A DNA stretch of 49,583 nt, from NCBI RefSeq assembly GCF_900107795.1, contig NZ_FNRL01000037.1, positions 1-49,583 on the forward strand, given 5' to 3'. Both the position numbers and the translations under genes were made by a program. Position 1 is the first letter of the stretch. The number at the start of each line of letters is the position of its first letter. Origin of the DNA: Chitinophaga terrae (ex Kim and Jung 2007). GTDB lineage: Bacteria; Bacteroidota; Bacteroidia; Chitinophagales; Chitinophagaceae. This document shows positions 34,223-42,635 of this stretch, piece after piece. The notes beneath the pieces are model-generated. The model was given only the letters and a program-made list of their open reading frames with translations. It ran no database searches and was not told the origin of the DNA.

Positions 34223-35848
34223 ATGAAAGATCTCATGAAATATATAATTCCTGTTATGTTGCTGCTGTTGCTGGCTACAGTATCCTGTAATAAAATGCTG
34301 GATGAAAAAGTAGTTACCAATGCAACAGATGATTTCTATAATACAAAGGCAGGTTTCCTGACCGCGGTAAACGGTTCGTATGTATCTATGCGTAACTTCT
34401 ATAGTTCCGAAAGGGGAATGACGCTGACAGAAACCGGTACAGATATTATTACCAACGGCTCGGATGGCAACTATAAATTTACCAGCCAGTATACTTCGCA
34501 GCTTGATTCCCGCTACGACCACGTAAGAGAGGTCTGGAATAGCTTTTACCAGACCCTTAATACCTGCAACGTAGTGATCAGCCGTGCAGATAAGATCACA
34601 GACCTCGACGACGCTTCTAAAAAGAAAGGTATAGCAGAGGCTAAATTCTGCCGCGCGCATTATCATTTTATTTTGATGGAAATGTTTGGCGCAATTCCAT
34701 TGAGTTTGAAAGAGAATACAGAGATCAACCGGGAAGCGCACCGCGATACGGTATCGGCTGTTTATGATGCAGTGATCAAAGACCTGCTGGATGCAGAGCA
34801 GGATCTACCGGCTACGCAATCAGAATGGGGTAGGGCAACCAAACCGGCAGCGGAGCATTTGCTGGCAAGAGTATATCTCACCAGGGCTTCTTCTCCGCAG
34901 GCGCAGCCAACAGACTATGCCAATGCCGCCAGGTATGCCGACATGGTGATCAAAAACTACGGGTTCAAACTGCTGGATGACCCCGGCCAGGTGTGGGCGC
35001 AGGGTAAGGAAAACAACAGCGAAACCATTTGGGCTGCACAGTTCACAACTGACCCGCTCTACAACTACGCTGATAACAATGCCTGTCGCTTTTTCCTGAT
35101 GCAATACGATGTACTGCCGGGCATGAAGCGCGATTTACCTAATGGTACGCCATGGAAGCGTTTCAGGCCAACAAAGTTCCTGTTAGACACCCTGTATAAA
35201 GATCGGGTACACGATACCCGTTACGAGAAATTTTTCACTACCGTATGGTTCACCAATGCGCCAACAGCTACGCTGAAACTGGGCGATACGGCAGTATACC
35301 TGCCAGGCTACGATGTTTCCGCTGCGGAAATTGCCAGCAAAAAATACATGCTGGTCCCTCCAAGGTTGTATACTGAAAAGTTGTATCCATCACTGAACAA
35401 ATTTGCTGATGCCCTGCGTCCCGATAACCAGGCTTCAGGCGTACGGCCCTTTATCTCGTTCCGGCTGGCGGAAACTTACCTCATACAGGCGGAAGCTATG
35501 CTGATGCAGGGCAACGCCCAGGCGGCTGCCGACCTGGTGAATGTAGTGCGTTTAAGAGCTGCTCGTATAGGCGCTACCGATGCCGAAACACAGGCAAACC
35601 GCGAGGCGATGAAAGTCAAAGCCGCAGATATCTCTATCGATTTCCTCCTGGATGAAAGAGGAAGGGAACTGGTAGGAGAGCAGCTGCGCTGGTTTGACCT
35701 GGTAAGAACAAAAAAACTCCTGGAACGGGTACGGTTGCACAACGAAGAGGCGCGTGCCAATATCAGGCCTACTCATGTGCTGCGTCCAATTCCGCAAGAC
35801 CAGATCGATAGAACAGTGAATGAATTCCCGCAAAACCCTGGGTATTGA
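34223..35848 (+). CDS. SusD/RagB family nutrient-binding lipoprotein
   Basis: This 541-residue lipoprotein has a signal ending at lipobox ATVSC with C22 (C18 if the start is ATG 34235). The tetratricopeptide-like SusD region includes FCRAHYHFILMEMFGAIPLS and AAEHLLARVYLTRAS. The C-terminal domain has FRLAETYLIQAEAMLMQGN and LLDERGRELVGEQLRWFDL. It ends with the usual QNPGY tail, as in full-length SusD proteins. It pairs with the SusC encoded directly upstream. No degradative enzymes are linked, so the glycan or other substrate cannot be named. Confidence 0.94.
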   Translation: MKDLMKYIIPVMLLLLLATVSCNKMLDEKVVTNATDDFYNTKAGFLTAVNGSYVSMRNFYSSERGMTLTETGTDIITNGSDGNYKFTSQYTSQLDSRYDHVREVWNSFYQTLNTCNVVISRADKITDLDDASKKKGIAEAKFCRAHYHFILMEMFGAIPLSLKENTEINREAHRDTVSAVYDAVIKDLLDAEQDLPATQSEWGRATKPAAEHLLARVYLTRASSPQAQPTDYANAARYADMVIKNYGFKLLDDPGQVWAQGKENNSETIWAAQFTTDPLYNYADNNACRFFLMQYDVLPGMKRDLPNGTPWKRFRPTKFLLDTLYKDRVHDTRYEKFFTTVWFTNAPTATLKLGDTAVYLPGYDVSAAEIASKKYMLVPPRLYTEKLYPSLNKFADALRPDNQASGVRPFISFRLAETYLIQAEAMLMQGNAQAAADLVNVVRLRAARIGATDAETQANREAMKVKAADISIDFLLDERGRELVGEQLRWFDLVRTKKLLERVRLHNEEARANIRPTHVLRPIPQDQIDRTVNEFPQNPGY

Positions 35849-35871
35849 TTTAACCTTGTGGACTATTAGGC

Positions 35872-35912
35872 AAGCCGCTTAGATCTCAGGATCAGGGCGG
35901 CTTCGCTTTTTA
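35872..35912 (+). terminator. Intrinsic terminator after SusD
   Basis: AAGCCGC at 35872-35878 pairs with GCGGCTT at 35897-35903; a short CTTTTT run follows three bases later. Confidence 0.65.
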
Positions 35913-35936
35913 AACGTTCGTTGATTGATCAGGAGG

Positions 35937-36032
35937 GGCAGATCTCCCCCATAATATTATCATCTACGGCCGCGATGAGATGGCAATAGCGTTTCACGGA
36001 AAAGGCAGATCTCCCATAACATTATCATCCAC
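35937..36032. repeat. Imperfect direct repeat in the sigma gene upstream region
   Basis: About 30 bases starting GGCAGATCTCCC and running through ATAATATTATCATCTAC at 35937-35967 recur as GGCAGATCTCCC through ATAACATTATCATCCAC at 36004-36032. The 351-base gap 35849-36199 otherwise holds the SusD terminator and, near 36095, a CCTCTTTGCGTGAAAC-type string that I recall as common non-coding sequence in these genomes. No gene is seen. Confidence 0.6.
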
Positions 36033-36199
36033 TCTTTTGCTTTCTTAAAATCCGCTTCGGTCAAAACTTCTTATGCTTCTTTGCTCCTTAGCCTCTTTGC
36101 GTGAAACTAAATATAACAGAGAGTTAATCCAACATCTCAGAAATGCAGGCTTATTTTGTGCTTCAAGTCTTCACATACTTTCTTTAAAGGGGATGTTAA

Positions 36200-36757
36200 A
36201 TGGAAAAGAATTTGATCGAGGAAATTCAGGGAAATAGCGAAGTGGCGTTTACTACCGTTTACAACCAATATCACGCTAAATTATACTATTATTTTTTTGG
36301 TAAAACGCGGTCAGAGACTATCAGCGCCGACCTGGTTCAGTCTACGTTCCTCAAATTCTGGAATTACCGCGACCATCTGAACCCTGAAATCCCTTTGTCG
36401 TACCAGGTTTTCCGCATCGCTAAAACCACGCTGATCGATCTTCTCCGGCAAAAAGCAAAAGCCAGGCTGGTAAGCCTTGAAGACTATGCGGCAGCAGAAA
36501 ATATCCCGGAAATACCTGTTGTATCCCCGTCTTTTGCGGAAGAAATAAAAGTTACCCTGAATAAGATCCCCCCGCAACGCAGCAAGATCATGAAGTTACG
36601 CCTGAATGGATGGACCAACCAGGAAATTGCAGACCAGATGGGCATCTCCAAAAGAACAGTAGAAAGCCAGCTCAATAAGGCGATTAAAGAGATCCGCACC
36701 CTTATTTCCGGAGATATTATGCTTTGGACATTGCTATGCGTTTATTCTGTCAGCTAA
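36200..36757 (+). CDS. ECF RNA polymerase sigma factor, FecI type
   Basis: This 185-residue sigma factor has region 2 (about 10-75, with LVQSTFLKFWNYRDHLNP) and region 4 (about 115-170, WTNQEIADQMGISKRTVESQ). The start is a good ATG. It is followed after 84 bases by the FecR gene at 36842 and then a truncated SusC gene. This is the standard order of a sigma / anti-sigma / transducer locus. The sigma factor itself looks intact although its outer membrane transducer is broken. Confidence 0.93.
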   Translation: MEKNLIEEIQGNSEVAFTTVYNQYHAKLYYYFFGKTRSETISADLVQSTFLKFWNYRDHLNPEIPLSYQVFRIAKTTLIDLLRQKAKARLVSLEDYAAAENIPEIPVVSPSFAEEIKVTLNKIPPQRSKIMKLRLNGWTNQEIADQMGISKRTVESQLNKAIKEIRTLISGDIMLWTLLCVYSVS

Positions 36758-36841
36758 CCCCACTTCTTTCTCAATATTAACAAATTGTTACCGGTAAGTA
36801 CAGCGCCGGAGTTCAACGTATTCAATTTACAACAACCACTG

Positions 36842-37879
36842 ATGAACCAGAAGAAACAGTCATTGCACGAGCAGATTTTGAAGTTGCTGGAAGGCAGGAG
36901 TACTTCACGGGAAGCAGAAGAATTTCTTCAACTGCCTCCCGAAATATTAGATGCTTTCCTGGACGAACAGGAATGGAATGAACTGTCGCCCGGCGCATTG
37001 CCTGAAGAATGGTCTGCCTCCTGGCTGGAAAATATTAACAGGAGAAAAGCGGTCCGCGTACGCAGGATGTCCCGGATCTACTGGAGCAGCGCGGCTGCTG
37101 TTCTTCTCCTGGGAGTCGCCACCTTTATGTACCTGTTGAAAGAACAGGTTCCGGGGCAAAAGCTCAGTGCTTCGAACGCAACGTATGCCGGGAGTAAACC
37201 GAAGCGGGATACAGTGATACAAAACCTTGGAAATAAAAAACAGAGATACAGCTTGCCCGACAGATCGGTTGTAGAACTTTCGCCAGGCAGCACGCTGCGT
37301 TACGACGCAACCATGCAGGAAAGCCGGACGCTCTGGCTGGAAGGGGAAGGAGTGTTCGACGTGGTGCACGACAGCAATCGCCCTTTTACCGTTTATACCC
37401 GGGACCTGATCACTACCGATCTGGGAACGGTTTTCAGGATAACAGCCTATAAGAATAAAAGAACTGCACAGGTTCAACTGATAAGCGGAGAAGTAATGGT
37501 GCAAAGCCTACGCGATACCTCCAGGGCTGTTTACCTGACAGCAGGCCAGAGTTGCCGCTTTGAACTGAGCGACCTTTCGCTGCAACTGGTACCGCAGGTA
37601 AAAGACCGCTTGTTGCCAAAGGCAGAAAAGAAAGAAGATAAAACGTTGTCAGAAGAGTCCCTGGACTTCCATAATACGCCATTGCCTGACGTATTGCAGC
37701 GTATTGGCAGCACCTATCATGCACATTTCGAGTTTTCGAAAGATTCATTAATGAGCCGGAAATTTACAGGTAGTTTTAATAAGAATGCAAAACTGGATGA
37801 TATCATCCGATCATTGTTGCTGGTGAATGAATTGACGAGCAACAAAGTTGGAGATACCATCTATATAAGTACGAAGTAA
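36842..37879 (+). CDS. FecR family anti-sigma factor
   Basis: This 345-residue protein starts at ATG 36842 (MNQKKQSLHEQ); a TTG extension to 36785 is not convincing. It has a cytoplasmic N-terminal sigma-binding part, one transmembrane helix at about 83-100 (AAAVLLLGVATFMYLL) and a FecR domain (about 130-240, with LPDRSVVELSPGSTLRYDA and GEGVFDVVHDSNRPF). The C-terminal STN-like tail is at about 275-345. It appears complete. The SusC transducer that should signal to it, encoded next, is cut short after its N-terminal part. Confidence 0.9.
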   Translation: MNQKKQSLHEQILKLLEGRSTSREAEEFLQLPPEILDAFLDEQEWNELSPGALPEEWSASWLENINRRKAVRVRRMSRIYWSSAAAVLLLGVATFMYLLKEQVPGQKLSASNATYAGSKPKRDTVIQNLGNKKQRYSLPDRSVVELSPGSTLRYDATMQESRTLWLEGEGVFDVVHDSNRPFTVYTRDLITTDLGTVFRITAYKNKRTAQVQLISGEVMVQSLRDTSRAVYLTAGQSCRFELSDLSLQLVPQVKDRLLPKAEKKEDKTLSEESLDFHNTPLPDVLQRIGSTYHAHFEFSKDSLMSRKFTGSFNKNAKLDDIIRSLLLVNELTSNKVGDTIYISTK

Positions 37880-37956
37880 TCCCCCAGTTTTTTATAAGAA
37901 AGAAAAATTCCTCCTGACAGGGGAACAGGTATTGTATTGTCTAAAATCAAAGATAC

Positions 37957-38440
37957 ATGAAACGATGTTGTTTATTTGTCCTGATGCCAATGCTCTGGCT
38001 TATCCTGGCTGGTGTTCCGCTTTCGCTTGCAGCGCAGGATCTGCTCCCGGCGGTAAAGGGACTGGTGAAGAGCAAGGCCGATGTGGCGCTCTCTCATGTT
38101 ACCGTAGAGGTACGCAATAAGAAAGGAGATTTCTATGCCCATACGTTTACCGATGATGAAGGCGTATTTACTTTTAGCAACCTGAAACCGGGAGATGCCT
38201 ACTCATTCACGTTCACCCATTTGGGATATAGTAAAAAGGTATTGGAGGGATATTCTTACAAACCAGGCGAGATGATCACGCTTTCAGTTCAACTCACGGA
38301 AACGGTAAAAGACATGAACCCGGTTGTTGTGACGGCGCTGGGCGTTAAGAGAGAAGCTAAAGCGCTTAGCTATAGCCAGCAAAGCGTAGATGTCAATTCG
38401 CTGAACGAAACAAAGGACCCCAACTTCATCAATTCACTTA
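37957..38440 (+). pseudogene. SusC/RagA N-terminal fragment
   Basis: About 160 residues of a SusC protein remain: a signal peptide (about 1-28), a carboxypeptidase-D-like domain (about 34-115) and the start of the plug linker (VVVTALGVKREAKALSYSQQ). The fragment ends at NFINSLS, where intact proteins continue into the plug. From there the DNA is that of a MutS-family gene in another frame. The chimeric frame reads on to a stop at 38598. All of the barrel is missing, so no transport is possible. Confidence 0.85.
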
Positions 38441-38992
38441 GCCTTTCTTACAGGTGCAAATATGGCGGGGAAATCCACTTTTATGAAGTCATTCGGTATT
38501 GCCGTTTATTTTTCACATATGGGCTTCCCCGTTGCGGCGGCGAAAATGGAATTCTCCGTGAAAGACGGTCTCTTTTCTACCATCAACGTACCCGATAGCC
38601 TGGAACATGGCTATAGCCATTTTTATGCGGAAGTATTGCGGGTTAAAAGAGTGGCGGAGGAGTTAGGAGCATCGAAAGACCTGGTTGTAATATTTGATGA
38701 ACTATTCAAAGGAACCAATGTGAAAGACGCATTTGACGCTACTTTGGCTATTACGTCCGCTTTCTCTGCTCATACCAACTCTTTCTTTATAATTTCTTCC
38801 CATATCATTGAAGTGGGAGAGGCCCTCCGGGAACGGGGCGGCAGCTACCAGTTCTTATACCTGCCAACAATCATGGAAGGCAATGTTCCCCGGTATACCT
38901 ACCGGTTAACAACAGGCATTACCGGCGATCGCCATGGCATGATCATTATTGAGAACGAAGGGTTGATAGAGTTGATCCGGAAGAGAGAATAG
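38433..38992 (+). pseudogene. MutS-family ATPase, C-terminal fragment
   Basis: The fragment starts just before the Walker A motif FLTGANMAGKSTFMKS. It contains the Walker B stretch LVVIFDELFKGTNVKDAFDA and the signature segment IISSHIIEVGEAL, and it ends normally at TAG 38990-38992. The lever, clamp and connector domains expected upstream are missing, replaced by the SusC fragment. An ATG at 38462 lies inside the Walker A motif and would not give a working ATPase. From its closing region it resembles the stand-alone MutS-like proteins of Bacteroidota rather than canonical MutS. Confidence 0.8.
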
Positions 38993-39008
38993 ATTGTGCC
39001 CGAAACAC

Positions 39009-39434
39009 CTATTTTTTCATAAACAGTTTCTGCATCAGCCCGGGCCCTTTTATCCTCGTGTTCTGGAATGAAGCCAGTTTCCATTCATTGTTTGTTTTGA
39101 CGAATACATTTGTATTGATAGATAACCTGTCTTTTTTCACTGTCTTTTGCCACCTGAACTTTATGGCGCCTTCGGCTATCACCACGGCCACATCGGGGCT
39201 TAGGAATTTAACCTGTTTTACCTCTGAAACCAGTTCTGCTCCCCTGAAAAACCAACTGTCGGCTAATTGCTGGTGTACCTTCAAATTTTCGTCTATTCCT
39301 TTCAGATGCTGTCCCATGAACGTAACATAGTCGCAATCGTTAGTGAAAATGCTTTCAAAGAGTTCACGGGTGGGTTGTTGGAACATGAGTTTCATAGAAT
39401 CGGTTTTCTGAAGTATCATTTGTGTATCAGTCAT
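39009..39434 (-). CDS. SnoaL-like / NTF2 family protein
   Basis: The protein is 141 residues from ATG 39434 (MTDTQMILQKTDS). The open frame runs further upstream to 39590, but that part overlaps a terminator and has no domain character. The NTF2-like pattern is visible: an N-terminal helix, DCDYVTFMGQHLKGIDENLK, and beta strands ending VKTNNEWKLASFQNTRIKG. It resembles the SgcJ/EcaC-type group. The function is unknown. It faces the MutS fragment in a rearranged segment. Confidence 0.75.
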   Translation of the reverse strand: MTDTQMILQKTDSMKLMFQQPTRELFESIFTNDCDYVTFMGQHLKGIDENLKVHQQLADSWFFRGAELVSEVKQVKFLSPDVAVVIAEGAIKFRWQKTVKKDRLSINTNVFVKTNNEWKLASFQNTRIKGPGLMQKLFMKK

Positions 39435-39572
39435 GGTCTTTTTTTTCGTAAAACTAAGCAGCAAGGCAGGGGAAGACAATTGCCCATAGGCAAATCCAAA
39501 CCATATGGCGGTTAAACACATGAAAAGATCGGTGAAAAGGGGGAGTGAATTCAGGACGGGAAATACAGCAAA

Positions 39573-39605
39573 AACAGGAAGCCGTCTCATTACTGAAACG
39601 GCTTC
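39573..39605 (-). terminator. Terminator of the inverted SusD fragment
   Basis: GAAGCCGT at 39578-39585 pairs with ACGGCTTC at 39598-39605. On the minus strand it is followed by a TGTTTTTG run. It lies 24 bases after the SusD fragment stop, as an ordinary terminator would. Confidence 0.7.
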
Positions 39606-39628
39606 TTTAGTATAGGATAACTGTTATA

Positions 39629-40051
39629 TCAATAGTTCGGGTTCTGGGTGAAGATCTTCGACGCATCCATAGTCGATTGCGGGATCGGGTAGATCCTGCG
39701 GTAAGGCTGCGACTGCGGTTTGGCAGTACCTGCCGCATCGAACCTGCCAAAACGGATAGCAGCTTTTCTCCTGTACATCTCCCAATACATTTCATATCCA
39801 GTTTCGTTGTACAGCGTTTTCTCATCCAGCGAAGTGATAGGGCGTCCGGGAGCGTTGTTATACAGCGCTTCACGGGTCCTGGTGGTACGCAGCTTGTTGA
39901 TGTCGTCCAGGGCCTGGCCGATCACCACTCCTTTGACAGGCGTCTGCTGGCTGACAACCTTGTCATACTTCTGGTGATATGGTACATTACCATAGGAAAG
40001 GCCCATAGGTAAAAGCCATCCACCTGCCATTAAGAGAGTCCGAATGTTCAT
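39629..40051 (-). pseudogene. SusD/RagB C-terminal fragment, inverted
   Basis: The last about 90 of 140 residues match the end of SusD proteins: LDDINKLRTTRTREALYNNA, then NETGYEMYWEMYRRKAAIRF, and the tail PQSTMDASKIFTQNPNY. The first about 50 residues are not recognised. The signal peptide, lipobox and repeat region are missing. It reads on the minus strand, opposite to the SusC fragment 1.2 kb away, although SusC and SusD genes are normally in tandem. An inversion or separate insertion must have occurred. Confidence 0.75.
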
Positions 40052-40414
40052 TGGCGAAACTTTATTATGCTTGGTTTAAAAATGAAACTGACATGAACTG
40101 CAACCAGCCGGGTAAAAATCAGACAGCGGATCTTTGGCACTTTGTAGGAAATTGCCGGTTGTTATGAATACTTATATTGCGTTGCACACTGCGACTTAAC
40201 TGGAAAGAAAGGACGACGAACCTGGTTTATGGTAGTAAGTAAAATTGTGCATAGGCAACAATATTTATGAAATTGAGTGCAATGATAGATTGTATTCAGG
40301 ATTTGTCTGTTAAGGCTGGGTTATGTTAATTTTAACAAAATATAATCAACCTGCCGGGAGAAAAGGGTGTAAGGGAAACTGGGGTTAACGATGTGTGGGT
40401 CTGGTGCGTTGAAA
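40052..40414. other. Non-coding stretch, nothing recognised
   Basis: No coding frame or RNA fold is evident in these roughly 360 bases between the SusD remnant and the bestrophin gene. It may contain the promoter that once drove the SusD gene. Confidence 0.45.
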
Positions 40415-40442
40415 AAAAGAAGACCGGTGAAGATCTTCTTTT
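40415..40442 (-). terminator. Hairpin overlapping the bestrophin stop codon
   Basis: AAAAGAAGA at 40415-40423 pairs with TCTTCTTTT at 40434-40442. Read on the minus strand the stem ends in a T-run, as expected for a terminator starting at the stop codon. Confidence 0.6.
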
Positions 40443-41448
40443 ACAGTATGATATTATTTTTGAAATCCAATAACGGCGGTATATCTTTTTCTTCCAGCAT
40501 CTCCCTTATATCTATCTCCAAACTCCTGCTCATCTGGGATAAAGGAACATCGTTGGCATTACCTTCAAAGGGATTCTCCGTACTTTCTCCCACCTGTTCA
40601 AGCGAAGTATAGACCCATGATATCAGTACGCTGAAAGGGATCACCAACCATACCATATGACCTTTAAAAATACCGGAAACCGCATCATCCAGGTTGCTGA
40701 ATTCTTTAAGCATCGCAAAAGGCAACAGGATGCAGAACAGCCATACAAAGATCCGGTTAACGGTTGCATACTGCCTGGGATAGGGAAAGTTTTTAATCCT
40801 TTCACTTCTTTCCTGGTGCCCTGACAGTTCCCTGATCGATTTATGTATTTCGAAGAACCTGGGATTGTCCAGCTTCCCTTCCTGTGCCAGTTTTTTCAAA
40901 GCCATACTCTGGTTGCTTAACAGTTGTGTTGCCGGGTTGTTCATGGAAAGCACTTTTTCCAGTTCTGCTGCTGAAAGGTATTTTGATAGTTCTTCTTTAA
41001 CAGGTATTTCCTTTTCGGGAATAGTGTATAGCGCAGCATATTCCTGGTTGTAAGATCTGTTGATCGCTTCCCACTCCCTTCCTTCTCTTAACTGGTAACG
41101 CAAGGCCGTTATCCAGGCCATGTGGCGGTAGATGATTTCCCGGCAACTTTCGGGATCGTCGATGAAGTCGCGGCACATGATCGTCCATGCATGGCTGGCG
41201 CTGATGATAGCGCCCCATATTTGCCGTGCTTCCCAGGTGCGATTATAGGTTTGCTGATTTTTGAAACCTACCACGAATGCGGCGGCTGTTCCAAGAAAGG
41301 CAACAATAGGCCAGGGAACCGACAGCCATTTAAGATCGAACAACTGGTAGAGGGCAGTAGGAATTATACCCAGTAACAACAGCCATAGTATATTCCGGCG
41401 GGTCCAGAAAAGAAATTCAGACAGTTTATATGATTTCCCGATGTACAT
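40441..41448 (-). CDS. Bestrophin family ion channel protein
   Basis: This 335-residue membrane protein of the bacterial bestrophin (former UPF0187) family forms pentameric channels. Two N-terminal helices (about 18-37 and 46-63) are followed by the conserved FKNQQTYNRTWEARQIWG segment (about 62-79). Two further membrane helices are at about 230-250 and 258-280 (VWLFCILLPFAMLKEFSNL, WLVIPFSVLISWVYTSLEQV). The tail NPFEGNANDVPLSQM is family-typical. Ion selectivity cannot be judged from the sequence. It stands as a single gene. Confidence 0.93.
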   Translation of the reverse strand: MYIGKSYKLSEFLFWTRRNILWLLLLGIIPTALYQLFDLKWLSVPWPIVAFLGTAAAFVVGFKNQQTYNRTWEARQIWGAIISASHAWTIMCRDFIDDPESCREIIYRHMAWITALRYQLREGREWEAINRSYNQEYAALYTIPEKEIPVKEELSKYLSAAELEKVLSMNNPATQLLSNQSMALKKLAQEGKLDNPRFFEIHKSIRELSGHQERSERIKNFPYPRQYATVNRIFVWLFCILLPFAMLKEFSNLDDAVSGIFKGHMVWLVIPFSVLISWVYTSLEQVGESTENPFEGNANDVPLSQMSRSLEIDIREMLEEKDIPPLLDFKNNIIL

Positions 41449-41502
41449 TATTGATGTTTGGATGGTATAAAGAAGCCCCTGGTTTGCAGGGGCGCTTGTT
41501 TA

Positions 41503-41682
41503 TTATTCTTCTTCGTGATCGTTAGGTTGCTGGTCAAATGGTATCTCATCTTCCATACGAATGGCGTCGTCAAGGAATTCGCCTCCCTCGCTTGTGTTAA
41601 ACTCCCGTTCATGTAAAGGAACCAGCAGGTCCTTGTCTGATTGCGGTTTCGGCCCGGCAGGGTGATGAAAGAATAGTTGCAT
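41503..41682 (-). CDS. Small acidic protein of unknown function
   Basis: This 59-residue protein starts at ATG 41682 (MQLFFHHPAGPKP); a longer frame to 41754 overlaps the next gene and is rejected. It is acidic towards the C-terminus (EDEIPFDQQPNDHEEE). No signal or membrane segment and no recognised family are seen. It lies between the NmrA-like gene and the bestrophin gene on the same strand, with about 40 and 54 bases between them, so it could be part of one transcript. Confidence 0.55.
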   Translation of the reverse strand: MQLFFHHPAGPKPQSDKDLLVPLHEREFNTSEGGEFLDDAIRMEDEIPFDQQPNDHEEE

Positions 41683-41723
41683 GATACTGGATTTAAAGGA
41701 TGAAGAATTATATAATGATATGG

Positions 41724-42479
41724 CTACGCCTGTTGCAATTGTGTGCTTAACCATTTCCCGAAGCTGATAGTTCCCAGTTCGGCATGCCCGGCAGGTACCA
41801 GGGCAGTACGGGGCACTGCGCCGCCATAGTAGGCAGGTTGATCGTTAGGCACTACGGTACGCGGATCATTTATGTATTTGAGATAGCGGGTCGCCACATC
41901 ATACATATCAAACCGCTCTGGTCCTGCAATTTCTACTATACCATTGGTTGGCGCAGCAAGCGCATATTTAGCCACAAATGCCGCTACATCATCGGAAGCA
42001 ATAGGTTGGAATTTTACATCTGAAAGATGTACTTCATTGCCTTTGGTTGCCTGGTTGGCAATGCCTCCTATGAATTCCAGGAATTGTGTGCTGCGGATAA
42101 TGGTATAAGGAACGCCGGATTGCCTGATAATATCTTCCTGGGCCATTTTAGCCCGCATATAGCCGATATTCTGCATAATGTCAACACCCACAATAGAGAG
42201 CGCTACGTGGTGCTTTACGCCGGCGCTGATCTCCGCTCCCAGCAAATTGCGGCCGGCAGTCTGGAAAAATTCCATCACGGCGTTGTCTTCAAAAGAAGGG
42301 GAGTTGGCGAGATCAATTACTACGTCTGTATCCTTTGTAGCTTCCGCCAGTCCTTCGCCTGTAATGGTATTGATGCCGGTAGATGGAGATGCGGCAATAA
42401 CCTGGTGCCCTTTCTGGCGAAGTAATGCCACTACCTTTGTTCCTATAAGGCCGGAACCGCCGATAACCAAGATTTTCAT
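41724..42479 (-). CDS. NmrA-like atypical SDR (NAD(P)H-binding protein)
   Basis: This 251-residue protein starts at ATG 42479 (MKILVIGGSG); the open frame to 42527 adds a non-homologous leader. The cofactor motif GGSGLIG is at residues 7-13. It belongs to the NmrA/HSCARG-like atypical SDR group, with VDIMQNIGYMRAKMAQEDII and YTIIRSTQFLEFIGGI. It lacks the classical catalytic YxxxK context and may be a redox sensor or a reductase. It is upstream of the small acidic protein and bestrophin genes, and downstream of a sigma-54 activator gene by 157 bases. Confidence 0.9.
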   Translation of the reverse strand: MKILVIGGSGLIGTKVVALLRQKGHQVIAASPSTGINTITGEGLAEATKDTDVVIDLANSPSFEDNAVMEFFQTAGRNLLGAEISAGVKHHVALSIVGVDIMQNIGYMRAKMAQEDIIRQSGVPYTIIRSTQFLEFIGGIANQATKGNEVHLSDVKFQPIASDDVAAFVAKYALAAPTNGIVEIAGPERFDMYDVATRYLKYINDPRTVVPNDQPAYYGGAVPRTALVPAGHAELGTISFGKWLSTQLQQA

Positions 42480-42635
42480 AAACCTGTATTTTGTTTTGTA
42501 ATTGTTTGACCAGGGAGGCCAAAACAAATACCAGCTAACGCAAGGGTCTGAAAACCAGGTAATTTTGAAATACCCGGGCGTTAGTTTTTCACTATATTTC
42601 GTGAAATCATCAGGCGTTTCTCTATATAAAGGGAA

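Noticed and set aside
38462..38992. Intact small ATPase gene starting at ATG 38462
   Set aside because: That ATG lies inside the Walker A motif, so the product would lack the nucleotide-binding loop start; the fragment reading is better.
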